From Noviherbaspirillum humi (GTDB lineage Bacteria > Pseudomonadota > Gammaproteobacteria > Burkholderiales > Burkholderiaceae_D), in the NCBI RefSeq assembly GCF_900188095.1, contig NZ_FZOT01000014.1, positions 62,001 to 126,000 of the forward strand: DNA of 64,000 nt, written 5' to 3'. Positions 43,287-51,354 of the stretch are shown here, piece after piece. Every line of letters begins with the position of its first letter. Within the stretch, counting starts at the first letter, position 1. The notes beneath the pieces are model-generated. The model was given only the letters and a program-made list of their open reading frames with translations, was not told where the DNA came from and did not search any database. A program made the position numbers and the translations under genes.

Positions 43287-44534
43287 ATGACAAAACGTAA
43301 CATGACTGCTAGCAAGCTCTCCGACTCGCTACCGGTTAAGCAGATGGCCAAGCCGCAATCTGCCTCGGTTTCTATGCTAGCCGGCAGCCCGGCCGCAACG
43401 GCCGCAACGGCCGCAACGGCCAAAACGGCCAAAACGGCCAAAACGGCCAAAACGGCCAAAACGGCCAAAACGGCCAAAACGGCCAAAACGGCCAAAACGG
43501 CCAAGGTGATAAAGGCACGACTCGCGTCCCCGATGCTCGACGGCGCCGGCGCTGCGGCAAGCCAGGGGATGGTTGCGGCAGCACATCTGCCCCATCAAGC
43601 CCATCCGGCGGCGACCAGCGTGTCGACGGCGGCCGAAAGCCGGTCCGCGGTAGCGCTTCGCAAAACAGCGGTGGTGGTGCCAGCAATCTTCCAAATCCAT
43701 TACGCCAAATGGCAGAAAGAACTGCTGGATCCGGAATTTGTACCCTTTGATAACGAGGGGGTCAAAGACGAAGCGCTAGAGTTCGAGGTGTTCGAACGCA
43801 TCGCGAAGTCGCCGATGACCGCGAAGCAGCAACTCTGGGGCGCGCTGTCGTGGCGGTTCGGTGAAAAGACCGGGCTGACGGGCGAAGCGATGCGGCAGGT
43901 GATAGATGCTAATGCGGGCATGGACGTGTATTACTGCAACCCGCATGTGCCGAACGAGGGACTGTTCCATAACATGTGGGTGCAAGGCGAGACCGCGCAT
44001 CCGAAGTTTCTGGCAATGTGCCGGGCACTGTTTGCGGCGTGCGAACTGCCGCTGGAAGAGTTGAGCGCCTTCGCGGCGCCCTCGGCTTATTCCTCCGCCA
44101 ATTACTTCGTCGGCACGCCGGCGTTCTGGAACCTGTACTTGCCCTGGATTCGGAACATCCTGACTACGGCTGACCGCAAGCTCGATCCGGCGGCGCGCGC
44201 GGTACTGCATTCTACGCAGGCCGATGACCGCGGGTTGCACGGCGGAGCGACTTACGTTCCGTTCATCGTCGAGCGCTTGTTTCCGCTGTTCATGCGCACC
44301 GTTGGCAAGCACCTCAAGGGCTTTCAGATACCGCTGCCGCGCCGAGAGCAGGAGTTGAATGTGCATGTCAGATTGTTGCGCGAGATGAAGGTGATGGCGC
44401 ACAAGACCAATTCGCCGTGGCTGGTGGCTTGCTGGGTCAACTACCGCAACTTGTATTTCGCGCAAGCGCACGGCAAACCGTGGTGCGATAAATATCTTCG
44501 GGCCATTACGCCGGTCGAGGTTCGCTTTGGGTAG
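43287..44534 (+). CDS. Unknown protein with N-terminal Ala-Lys-Thr repeat, glycan-locus associated
   Basis: This 415-residue protein has a low-complexity N-terminus: three Ala-Ala-Thr units, nine Ala-Lys-Thr units and Ala-Lys-Val (residues 36-74), encoded by a 9-bp tandem repeat. From about residue 130 comes a folded domain (VVVPAIFQIHYAKWQKELL; VYYCNPHVPNEGLFHNMWVQ; GLHGGATYVPFIVERLFPLF) that I do not recognise. Its Trp, Tyr and His content and its position among glycosyltransferases suggest an enzyme acting on glycans; this is inference. There is no signal peptide. The ribosome site is unclear. Repeat length changes would stay in frame and alter only the basic arm. Confidence 0.65.
   Translation: MTKRNMTASKLSDSLPVKQMAKPQSASVSMLAGSPAATAATAATAKTAKTAKTAKTAKTAKTAKTAKTAKTAKVIKARLASPMLDGAGAAASQGMVAAAHLPHQAHPAATSVSTAAESRSAVALRKTAVVVPAIFQIHYAKWQKELLDPEFVPFDNEGVKDEALEFEVFERIAKSPMTAKQQLWGALSWRFGEKTGLTGEAMRQVIDANAGMDVYYCNPHVPNEGLFHNMWVQGETAHPKFLAMCRALFAACELPLEELSAFAAPSAYSSANYFVGTPAFWNLYLPWIRNILTTADRKLDPAARAVLHSTQADDRGLHGGATYVPFIVERLFPLFMRTVGKHLKGFQIPLPRREQELNVHVRLLREMKVMAHKTNSPWLVACWVNYRNLYFAQAHGKPWCDKYLRAITPVEVRFG
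43392..43508 (+). repeat. 9-bp tandem repeat (GCCRMAACG), 12 exact or near-exact units
   Basis: Three copies of GCCGCAACG (43392-43418) are followed by nine copies of GCCAAAACG (43419-43499) and a degenerate unit GCCAAGGTG. The nine later units are identical, which points to recent slippage expansion. All changes are multiples of three bases, so they alter length, not frame. Confidence 0.9.
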
Positions 44535-44605
44535 CGCGTCCTGCACGGCGTGCTAGCCGCAACCGTGAAGCCAGTAACAGCAACTTGGGGCAATTGGGGT
44601 AAACG

Positions 44606-45274
44606 ATGGAAATTGTGGGGCAACAGGTAACCGGTCCAATGCAGATCGAGCTGATATCGTCGAGTGAACTGGCGCGCGGCCGCCGTTTCCAAACAAGCGG
44701 AGTGCTCGCTGCCATGCCGTTCACCCGGGCAGCAGAGGCCGAGCGCGCTGCGCGACTGATGGCGCAACGCGCGGGCGTGGATGGGCTAATCGTCGCGGTG
44801 CACGACGACGTTGGCGACGGGTTCATCAGCCTCGTGAACCAGGTGTTTCGTGCCAGTTCTAGCCCCTGGTTCGCCTACGTTGCGCAAGATGCGTTTGCCG
44901 GGCGTGGCTGGCTCGCCGCCGCCGTGGCCGCCATGGAGCGCCAGCAGGGATCGCTACTGGCGTTCAATGATGGCAAATGGTCGGGCGCACTGGCCGCTTT
45001 TGGTCTCGTGCGGCGCGCTTGGGCCGCTACGAACTATAGCGGTGACCTGTTCTATCCCGGCTACCGCCGCCACTATGCCGACGCGGAGCTGACGGTTCTG
45101 GCGTTGCAGCAACAACGATTGGTCTACACAGCAGAGGGTGTGCTGGTCGAAGTCGACTGGGGTAAAGACGACGCGCCGGTCGATCCGGCTGATCGCGCTC
45201 TTTACCACGAACGTGTACGAACCGGCTTTGATGGCCGGGTGCGCGCACCGCAGTTGTTGAAGCGTTTTGCCTGA
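44606..45274 (+). CDS. GT-A-like glycosyltransferase-family protein
   Basis: This 222-residue protein looks like a compact GT2-type domain. DGLIVAVHDDVGDGFISLVN resembles the first nucleotide-binding region, SPWFAYVAQDAFAGRGWLAA the position of the DxD loop, and RHYADAELTVLALQQQRLVY the acceptor-side region with its Asp. A canonical DxD is not obvious (AQDAFAG instead), so activity is uncertain. Its stop overlaps the ATG of the GT41 gene by one base. It probably works with that enzyme. Confidence 0.6.
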   Translation: MEIVGQQVTGPMQIELISSSELARGRRFQTSGVLAAMPFTRAAEAERAARLMAQRAGVDGLIVAVHDDVGDGFISLVNQVFRASSSPWFAYVAQDAFAGRGWLAAAVAAMERQQGSLLAFNDGKWSGALAAFGLVRRAWAATNYSGDLFYPGYRRHYADAELTVLALQQQRLVYTAEGVLVEVDWGKDDAPVDPADRALYHERVRTGFDGRVRAPQLLKRFA

Positions 45275-46722
45275 TGCGGCGCGCGGCACAACTGATTGAG
45301 CAAGCTGACGGGCTGCGCTCCCTCAGCCAGTGGGCCGGCGCACTCGCGCTGTACCGCGAGGCTGTTTCGCTGGCGCCGGCGGCGGCCACCCTGCACCACA
45401 ACATGGCGCTGTGCCTGCATGCGCTTGGCCAGCACACGCAGGCGCTCGAAAACTCGCGTGTAGCGCTATCACACAATCGGGGCTTGTGGCAAAGTCGCGT
45501 GGTGGCCGGCCGGTCGCTGAAGGCGCTCGGCCAGCCGGACGCCGCTTGGGAGGAGTTCGCACAGGTACTACGTGACAGTCCGCAAGCCGGCATGGCGGCG
45601 ATGGACCTGGCCGACCTCGCGATGAATGAATTCGGCGACCCGTTGCAGGCGGCGGCGCTCGCGCAGCCATGGCTCTCTCATGCCGAGCATGGACGCGATG
45701 CACAGCTGACGACGCTGCTGTCAGCGCTGTATGACCGCGACTTCAGCGCGGCGGAGCTGGTCGCGCGCATTAAGGTGTTCGCGCAGCGGGAGTTGGTGCT
45801 TGACACACTGCCGGCGCCGGCGAGCCCGCCTGCGTGCCGAAAGCCGGGCCGGCTGCGCATCGGCTTGTTGTCTCCGCTGTTTTGCGCGTCGCCTGTGTAT
45901 TTCCTCACCATCGCTGGCTGGCGCCGCATGGCCGCCGAGGCGGATATCATCGTGTTCGACCGTGGCACACGGCATGACTGGGCCACCGAGGAATTCCGCC
46001 GCGTCGCTCATGGCTGGCAGCCGGTGGCGCACTTGGGCGCGGCGCAGCTGGCGCAGGTGCTGCTGGCGGCTGACCTGGACGTGCTGTACGACCTCGGCGG
46101 CTGGATGGACCCGGTGGGCCTGCAGGCACTGTCGGTGAAGCCGGCGCGGCGTCAGTACAAGTGGGTGGGCGGCCAGAGCGCCACCACCGGCCTGCATTGC
46201 TTCGACGGCTGGATCGGCGATGAATGGCAGTCGCCGACGTCGCTGCAGCACCTTTACACCGAGCCGCTGCTGAACCTGCCCGGCGGTTATGCCAGTTACA
46301 CCCCGCCGCCCTACCTGCCGAAGTCGGCGAAACGCAAGGATCCGTCGCCGGTAATCTTCGCTAATCCCGCCAAGCTGTCGCGCGCCTTCCTGCGCATGCT
46401 GGCCGGGCGGCCCGGCAGGAAATGCTTCGTCCACCGCCAGTACCGGCATGCGCGTGTACGGGCGCGGATCGAGGCGGTGCTGGGACCGGGCGAGGTCGAG
46501 TATGTGTGTCCGGCCAGCCACCAGGAGGCACTGGAAGCGGTGAACGCGCATGCGGTGATGCTCGATACCTTTCCCTATAGCGGCGGCCTGACGGCGCGCG
46601 AGGCGGTGGCGCTCGGCACGCGGGTGAAAGGCAGCGTGGGGGAATTGTTTTGCGAGCGGCACACGGCGTGGGTAGCGAGCACGAAGTCGAGAGTTGTTTA
46701 TCCTGAAGATAATAGAGCTTAA
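45274..46722 (+). CDS. TPR-GT41 glycosyltransferase (OGT/HMW1C-like), short C-terminus
   Basis: This 482-residue protein has N-terminal TPR-type helices (WAGALALYREAVSLAPAAAT, HHNMALCLHALGQHTQALEN; residues 1-165) and a GT41-type GT-B catalytic region. It shows VLYDLGGWMDPVGLQALSVK, KWVGGQSATTGLHCFDGWIG, YTEPLLNLPGGYASY, Lys367 in FANPAKLS (the GT41 UDP-contacting lysine position) and LDTFPYSGGLTAREAVALG (about 430-448). GT41 enzymes transfer GlcNAc or hexose to Ser/Thr (OGT) or Asn (HMW1C) of proteins. This is the strongest sign that the locus modifies a protein. It ends about 40 residues sooner than usual, just where the DNA becomes AT-rich. Confidence 0.8.
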   Translation: MRRAAQLIEQADGLRSLSQWAGALALYREAVSLAPAAATLHHNMALCLHALGQHTQALENSRVALSHNRGLWQSRVVAGRSLKALGQPDAAWEEFAQVLRDSPQAGMAAMDLADLAMNEFGDPLQAAALAQPWLSHAEHGRDAQLTTLLSALYDRDFSAAELVARIKVFAQRELVLDTLPAPASPPACRKPGRLRIGLLSPLFCASPVYFLTIAGWRRMAAEADIIVFDRGTRHDWATEEFRRVAHGWQPVAHLGAAQLAQVLLAADLDVLYDLGGWMDPVGLQALSVKPARRQYKWVGGQSATTGLHCFDGWIGDEWQSPTSLQHLYTEPLLNLPGGYASYTPPPYLPKSAKRKDPSPVIFANPAKLSRAFLRMLAGRPGRKCFVHRQYRHARVRARIEAVLGPGEVEYVCPASHQEALEAVNAHAVMLDTFPYSGGLTAREAVALGTRVKGSVGELFCERHTAWVASTKSRVVYPEDNRA

Positions 46723-46988
46723 AGAGTTGTCATCGCGTGAGCAAGCCGCGAAAATAGTGATTAAAAATTATTACTGGTACCCGTTTAAAAATAGGTCCAA
46801 AAAGCAAAAAAGGGCCTTTACTTGCAAAATTGGCTTATAGATCGGCCAGACGAATACCTCAAAGCCCTTAATGGGAAGAAAAACGTTTCGCTTCGGTTCG
46901 TTATTGCATTAAAGATATAGGTGCTACTTTTTTTCCCCCGAAAGTGCCGGTTTAAACCGTTCCTACATTTGAGGAAAAGGAATAGGCT
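46723..46988. other. AT-rich junction, no gene seen
   Basis: The 266 bases after the GT41 stop are AT-rich, in sharp contrast to the coding region before. They contain short A and T runs but no open frame with a ribosome site. AAGGA lies 7 bases before the ATG of the next gene. This is a likely junction between DNA of different origin. Confidence 0.4.
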
Positions 46989-47876
46989 ATGGAAAGAAAG
47001 CGAAATAAGGCAAGATCGACTGGTCCAGTAACCGATATCGGTAAAGCGCGCTCATCGATGAATTCGCTGCGGCATGGGGCGCTGTCGTCGAAAGTACTTC
47101 TACCAGGTGAGAGAGTTGAAGAGTTCGAGGCCGTTTTGCAAGGCATGATTGCCGACCTTCGTCCGGTGGGTACACTTGAAACAATCTTAGTCCAAAAAAT
47201 TGCAGAGGTCATTTGGCGAAAAACACGTCTCGACATAGCAGAACAAGAAGCTACGACGGCTGCTCGCTTGCGTGATGTCGACAAAAATGATTTGGCCAGA
47301 CACTTGAATTTGTATCCAAAGCAGGATCCGAACGAAATTCTGAGCTTCTCGGAAGAGCCGCTTGATTTTCCTGAATGGATGCTAAATGAGAAAAATGCTC
47401 CCGATGAAGAAGTCGGACAGCGTGCAGTACTTATCCAGCATGAATCGCAATACATTCATGCTGGAAAAGTCAAAGTTGAAACTCATGAAGATGCAAAAAG
47501 AAATTGTCCGGAGTGTTGGAGCGAATTATTAAAGGAGTCAAATCGAGCCGGGTTTAGCGATCCAGATGCTTATCTAATGAAATTTAAGAATGCGAAGCTA
47601 AAGCATTTCTTTGCCGAGTATTGCAAGGAGGCCTCTAAAAAAGTCTATTGGACCGCATATTGGCATGAGAACCGAACGAAAATTGAATTCGCTTTTCAGG
47701 CGATTCGGCGTAACTATGTGGCGGCAGCATGGGATGCTGAGAAGGCCCACCGCTATCACGCGATGTTAAATAATGAACTGTTCAAATTGCTTAAAGAACT
47801 TCGCGCCACGCAGGAATGGCGTTTAAAAACGATTGAAGCCAGCGATATAGAGATAGCAGACGATAAGACCGACTAA
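46989..47876 (+). CDS. Hypothetical protein of the TGP...GKARSSMNSLRHG type
   Basis: This 295-residue charged, helical protein opens with KARSTGPVTDIGKARSSMNS then LRHGALSSKVLLPGERVEEF and PVGTLETILVQKIAEVIWRK. That N-terminal pattern is common to a widespread uncharacterised family found near mobile elements and in many unrelated genomes. No catalytic motif or signal peptide is visible. The gene is AT-rich compared with the rest of the window and follows a compositional break, so horizontal origin is likely. AAGGA at the right distance supports the start. The function is unknown. Confidence 0.65.
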   Translation: MERKRNKARSTGPVTDIGKARSSMNSLRHGALSSKVLLPGERVEEFEAVLQGMIADLRPVGTLETILVQKIAEVIWRKTRLDIAEQEATTAARLRDVDKNDLARHLNLYPKQDPNEILSFSEEPLDFPEWMLNEKNAPDEEVGQRAVLIQHESQYIHAGKVKVETHEDAKRNCPECWSELLKESNRAGFSDPDAYLMKFKNAKLKHFFAEYCKEASKKVYWTAYWHENRTKIEFAFQAIRRNYVAAAWDAEKAHRYHAMLNNELFKLLKELRATQEWRLKTIEASDIEIADDKTD

Positions 47877-48220
47877 TAGAGAAGAAGCTGGTGCTGCAAG
47901 CTTTTCTACTTATTTGTCCGGTTCGCGGGATAGACAATTAGCCAGGTGCCTTTAGGGTTCTTTAATATCCCAACTATAAAGAATTTTCAAGCATGCAACA
48001 TTTACATTGCAAGTGGAACCTACGTCCACCTTTTTGCGTCGTTTGTCGAAAAGAACTAAGGTTTTTGAGCGTTTAATAGTTTGTTTGTAAGGCGTAGTAG
48101 GGTAGTAGCTATGTAAAGTTTTATGGGAACTCAGCGAGTGAAAAGTCGGGAGGAGCAAAAGGGAAGCGATAGCATATCTAAATTAATTGTTTTTACCGCT
48201 AGACCGACTACCATTAAAAT
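47877..48220. other. AT-rich stretch upstream of the tnpB genes, no gene seen
   Basis: These 344 bases hold no convincing frame; a 68-codon minus-strand frame lacks a ribosome site and looks random. The left end of the IS200/IS605-type element should lie here or just before 48333, but I could not identify a hairpin end. Confidence 0.35.
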
Positions 48221-48361
48221 ATGCAGACGTTGCGCGTCCGGATCGGGGACAAGCATGCCAAAGCGCTAGAAGACATGGCTTGCAAACACTATAAGTACGG
48301 TCTGAGATTTGGGAACGAGTTTACATCCTCAAATGCAGTGCTACCAAGCCTTCAAATTTGA
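48221..48361 (+). pseudogene. N-terminal remnant of a second TnpB-type protein
   Basis: The frame from ATG 48221 reads MQTLRVRIGDKHAKALEDMA then CKHYKYG and stops at 48361. This opening resembles TnpB/OrfB proteins of another subfamily (typically MxKTLRVRVKDKHA...LxxMA). Similarity ends after about 25 residues, and the frame then runs out of phase into the intact tnpB. It looks like the stump of an older element beside or under the newer one. Confidence 0.5.
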
Positions 48362-49625
48362 ACTCAGGCCGTCCGGTGAGCAGCAGCGCAACATGCGCCG
48401 CTTTGCTGGGTCTTGTCGATTTGTTTTCAACAAGGCGCTTGCATTGCAGATGGAGCGCTTTAAGTTGGGCGAAAAGAGGTTGGGGTATGTTCCGCTGTGC
48501 AGATTACTTACTATGTGGCGCAAAGATCCCCAGACACCTTGGTTGGCCGATGCGCCGACGCACGCGCTACAGCAGTCGCTCAAAGACCTTGCCCGGGCCT
48601 ATGCCAACTTCTTCTCCAAGCGCGCTAACCTGCCGCGTTTCAAGAAGAAAGGACAGTGTGACAGTTTTCGCTATCCCGACCCGAAACAGGTCAAACACGA
48701 TCAGGCCAATAGCCGCATCTACCTGCCTAAGCTCGGTTGGCTACGTTACCGCAAAAGCCGAGATATTCTAGGGACGGTAAAGCAAGTCACGGTATTGTTT
48801 AGTAATGGCAAGTGGCTTGTATCCATTCAGACCGAACGCGAGGTCGAGCGGACGATCCCTGATGGCGGTGCCGTCGGCATCGACTTGGGCATTGCCCGCT
48901 TCGCCACGCTCTCTGACGGCACATTTTATGCACCACTCAATAGCTTCAAACAACACGAAACTGCGCTGCGAAGAACGCAGCAGTCATTGACTCGCAAAGT
49001 CAAGTTCAGCAACAACTGGGAAAAGGCGAAGGCCCGCCTCCAGCGTATTCACGCCCGCATCCACAACGCCCGCCGCGACTACCTGCACAAGACCACGACC
49101 ACTATCAGCCAAAACCACGCGATGGTGTGCATAGAGGACCTGCAGGTAAAAAACATGTCAAAGTCAGCAGCAGGTACTAATGAGAAGCCAGGTAGAGCAG
49201 TTCGGACCAAATCCGGTCTAAACAAGTCGATCCTCGATCAGGGCTGGTTTGAGTTCCGACGGCAACTCGAGTACAAAATGGCGTGGAAAGGCGGCTGGCT
49301 TATCGCTGTACCCCCGCAAAACACAAGCCGGACTTGTCCGTGCTGCGGCCATGTGTCGGCGAATAACCGGAAGACTCAGGCCCGGTTCATGTGTGTAGCG
49401 TGCGGCTTTAAAGAAAACGCCGATTTAGTCAGCGCAATTAACATTCTCAGGGCGGGACACGCCCGTTGCGCCTGTGAAGTGAGCGGTGCAGCAAGGCCGC
49501 CAGCAGCAGGAACCCGCCGAAGCGACTTATTCCGGATAAGTGCCGGGAACGCCGCCGTAGGAATCCCTGGTATTAAACAGGGAGGATGTCAAGGAGGGGC
49601 CGTCGGTGAGTTTACGGCCGCCTAG
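48333..49625 (+). CDS. tnpB: TnpB, IS200/IS605-family RNA-guided nuclease (OrfB)
   Basis: This 430-residue protein begins MQCYQAFKFELRPSGEQQRN. It has the N-terminal OrfB HTH region, a RuvC-like nuclease and a zinc finger. The RuvC acidic residues are present: Asp in GIDLGIARFATLSDG, Glu in CIEDLQVKNM and Asp in ENADLVSAINI. The zinc ligands are CPCC and CVAC, about 20 residues apart. TnpB proteins use an RNA made from the element's right end to cut DNA and help keep the element. No TnpA (Y1 transposase) gene is beside it, so the element is non-autonomous or a TnpB-only form. The C-terminal 60 residues are the usual low-complexity extension overlapping the RNA region. Confidence 0.9.
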   Translation: MQCYQAFKFELRPSGEQQRNMRRFAGSCRFVFNKALALQMERFKLGEKRLGYVPLCRLLTMWRKDPQTPWLADAPTHALQQSLKDLARAYANFFSKRANLPRFKKKGQCDSFRYPDPKQVKHDQANSRIYLPKLGWLRYRKSRDILGTVKQVTVLFSNGKWLVSIQTEREVERTIPDGGAVGIDLGIARFATLSDGTFYAPLNSFKQHETALRRTQQSLTRKVKFSNNWEKAKARLQRIHARIHNARRDYLHKTTTTISQNHAMVCIEDLQVKNMSKSAAGTNEKPGRAVRTKSGLNKSILDQGWFEFRRQLEYKMAWKGGWLIAVPPQNTSRTCPCCGHVSANNRKTQARFMCVACGFKENADLVSAINILRAGHARCACEVSGAARPPAAGTRRSDLFRISAGNAAVGIPGIKQGGCQGGAVGEFTAA

Positions 49626-49660
49626 AGGACGGAATTCCATGGAAAGCATGTCTGGCCGGG
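49564..49660 (+). ncRNA. Putative omega/reRNA region at the tnpB 3' end
   Basis: Stem-loops lie across the tnpB stop: CCCTG (49565-49569) with CAGGG (49578-49582), and GGCCGT (49598-49603) with ACGGCC (49614-49619). TnpB guide RNAs generally overlap the 3' end of the gene and run to the right end of the element. The precise 3' end and guide start could not be fixed. Confidence 0.35.
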
Positions 49661-49950
49661 CGCTTTTCAAGTGCGAGTCCCAGAGCGTGTTATTAAATTA
49701 ATGAGGGGCCGCGCAGCTAGGTCAAGCGGCCGAATGCGAGGCACGGCGACGCGATGTACGGTGCTACAGCAAGGATCCGAAACGACGGAAATGACTGCTT
49801 AGTAAGCCTGCCGGTATCGTTCGAGCGAAAAGGCGCCTAGTGCGGCGTTGCGGCGCTTGCGCCGAGAGTCGCTCCGTGCGGCGCATCGCGCCTTGCGTTC
49901 GTACGCCACCCCCTGTTTGAATTCATATACACTTTAGTGGTGTTAATCGG

Positions 49951-50320
49951 ATGTCTGATACCGCCCATGACGTTTTGCAAGGCTGGGTGCGCTGGCGTTC
50001 GACGTCTCAGGCGCTGGCACTGCGAGCGTGCATCATTTTGACCGGTGCCAACCAAGTCATTACCAGCTCGCCCATTGCCTGTACGCTGCACGTCAGCAAT
50101 CTGACTGTTATGCCGCGCTCGGGGCACCCCACGGCGTCGCAGATAAGCAGATTGAGCGTCGCATTGCTACCACCTGCACAGCAGTGCAGCTAACGTTACC
50201 CACTGAATTAGCCGGCAACTGGTCCAAGCAACCCGCATGAGCCACAGTAGCATCGGCGCGAAGGGATGCCGCGCCTTTGCAGTTAATTGCCATCTTCCAC
50301 ATGGTCGTCTGATGATCGGT
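49951..50320 (+). pseudogene. Frameshifted IS630-type transposase relic
   Basis: Pieces of an IS630-family N-terminus appear in successive frames. Frame one has LQGWVRWRSTSQALALRACI (about 49970-50030). Frame two has ALGAPHGVADKQIERRIATT (about 50115-50175). A later piece carries MSHSSIG and RAFAVNCHLPH (about 50237-50300), matching the usual MSxSxIxRIWRAFGLxPH. At least two frameshifts and small deletions are needed, and the catalytic DDE domain is gone. Confidence 0.55.
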
Positions 50321-50709
50321 TTAACTCTGCTCAAAAAATTTGCATACGAGAACAATCAGACGAGGAGAGCGTCGGACTGTCTTGTGGAGGATCTGCAAAG
50401 GAAGGGGCGTTTTTTCGAAACGAACTGGGCTCCCGGTGTCTTGGCGGCGATAAAAAGCGGTGAATTGCGAGAAGTGGGCAACAATTTGCGTTGTGTGAAT
50501 TTGCAGAACTGATCGAGTTTTACCGAACCAAGGCGGTGAGTCCGCTCATAACAAAAATGCGAAGGTGCGAATGCTCATACGTTAAGAGTCTCTTTCTAAG
50601 AGCGATGCAAGTTGGCCCCGTATGGCGTGGAGGCGATATTCGGGCGTGGCTTCATTTGGCGGGTGGCATACTGCTGGAGTGACTTAGCCTAACATCCAAC
50701 GCGATACTG
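50321..50709. other. Region without an assignable gene
   Basis: An open frame continues from the IS relic to 50512 (LVEDLQRKGRFFETNWAPGV near its end), and another short frame covers 50491-50682. Neither has a ribosome site or a recognisable motif. They may be the 3' part of a gene disrupted by the IS630 element. Confidence 0.35.
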
Positions 50710-50997
50710 TCACCGCCGCGCGGGCGCACGGTGCTGGTCATGGAAGGCAGGGTCCTTTTTCCTGACCCAGTTCACAAACTTGCGAATTTCGTCGTTTTCC
50801 AGCAGCCGTTCGCAGGTATGGTAGTACTGTGCCAGTTCGCGTTCGCTGAAGACCGAATGGATCTTGCTATGGCAAATTCGGTGCATGCGCACCGTGTCGC
50901 GGCCCTTGTGGCTGCGCGGTATCAGATGGTGCTCGTTGGCGGACGGGCCGTCGACGAGTTCGCGGCCGCAAAGGGGGCAGGGATCCATCCGATGCAT
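50710..50997 (-). CDS. HNH-like zinc-binding small protein
   Basis: This 95-residue protein has a treble-clef pattern: CPLCGRE, then EHHLIPRSHKG and MHRICHSKIH. That is the core of HNH-family endonucleases (His-His with a structural zinc). The C-terminal half is helical and charged. Single-domain HNH proteins of this size are common and few have a tested activity. The start at 50997 could instead be the ATG at 50988; neither has a strong ribosome site. It lies downstream of a small unknown gene on the same strand, probably in one transcript. Confidence 0.65.
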   Translation of the reverse strand: MHRMDPCPLCGRELVDGPSANEHHLIPRSHKGRDTVRMHRICHSKIHSVFSERELAQYYHTCERLLENDEIRKFVNWVRKKDPAFHDQHRAPARR

Positions 50998-51036
50998 GTC
51001 GGGCCGGACGACAGCTTTTCAAGCGCCAGACCGCTG

Positions 51037-51354
51037 TCAATGCCGACCCTGCCTCACATACTCCAGCAGCGTGACGCCGACCAGCAGGTGGGCGGCTTCC
51101 GACACCGGATTGCGTACCTTGCCGCGCCGGATTCGGCGGGCAAGCCGTTCGCCTTCCCACCACAGGCTGCGCAGGTCGCGGGTCAGCCGGTCGCGCCGGC
51201 TTTCAAACTCGTCATCCGCGACGTCGCGCCCGAGGATGTCGCCATACAGCGCCGCCACTTTCCGCTCCAGGTGAAACAGGCGCATGCGCAGGTCGACCAC
51301 TTCCCGGGACGGAAGGTCGGTACGGGCCTCCGGCGTTTTCAGGTTGTGACTCAT
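51037..51354 (-). CDS. Small charged hypothetical protein, 105 aa
   Basis: The ATG at 51354 has CGGAGAC 7 bases upstream. The protein is highly charged and helical (LRMRLFHLERKVAALYGDIL; FESRRDRLTRDLRSLWWEGE; LARRIRRGKVRNPVSEAAHL), probably a coiled coil. No signal peptide or motif is known to me. It precedes the HNH-like gene by 39 bases. Function unknown. Confidence 0.5.
   Translation of the reverse strand: MSHNLKTPEARTDLPSREVVDLRMRLFHLERKVAALYGDILGRDVADDEFESRRDRLTRDLRSLWWEGERLARRIRRGKVRNPVSEAAHLLVGVTLLEYVRQGRH

Noticed and set aside
43106-43504. Minus-strand frame with a Leu-Ala-Val repeat resembling a membrane segment
   Set aside because: It is the complement of the 9-bp tandem repeat of the sense gene.
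43392-43508. Short tandem repeats considered as a CRISPR-like array
   Set aside because: Units are 9 bases, directly adjacent with no spacers, and in frame within a gene.
47952-48158. 68-codon minus-strand frame in the AT-rich stretch
   Set aside because: It has no ribosome site, an unlikely amino-acid composition and no motif.
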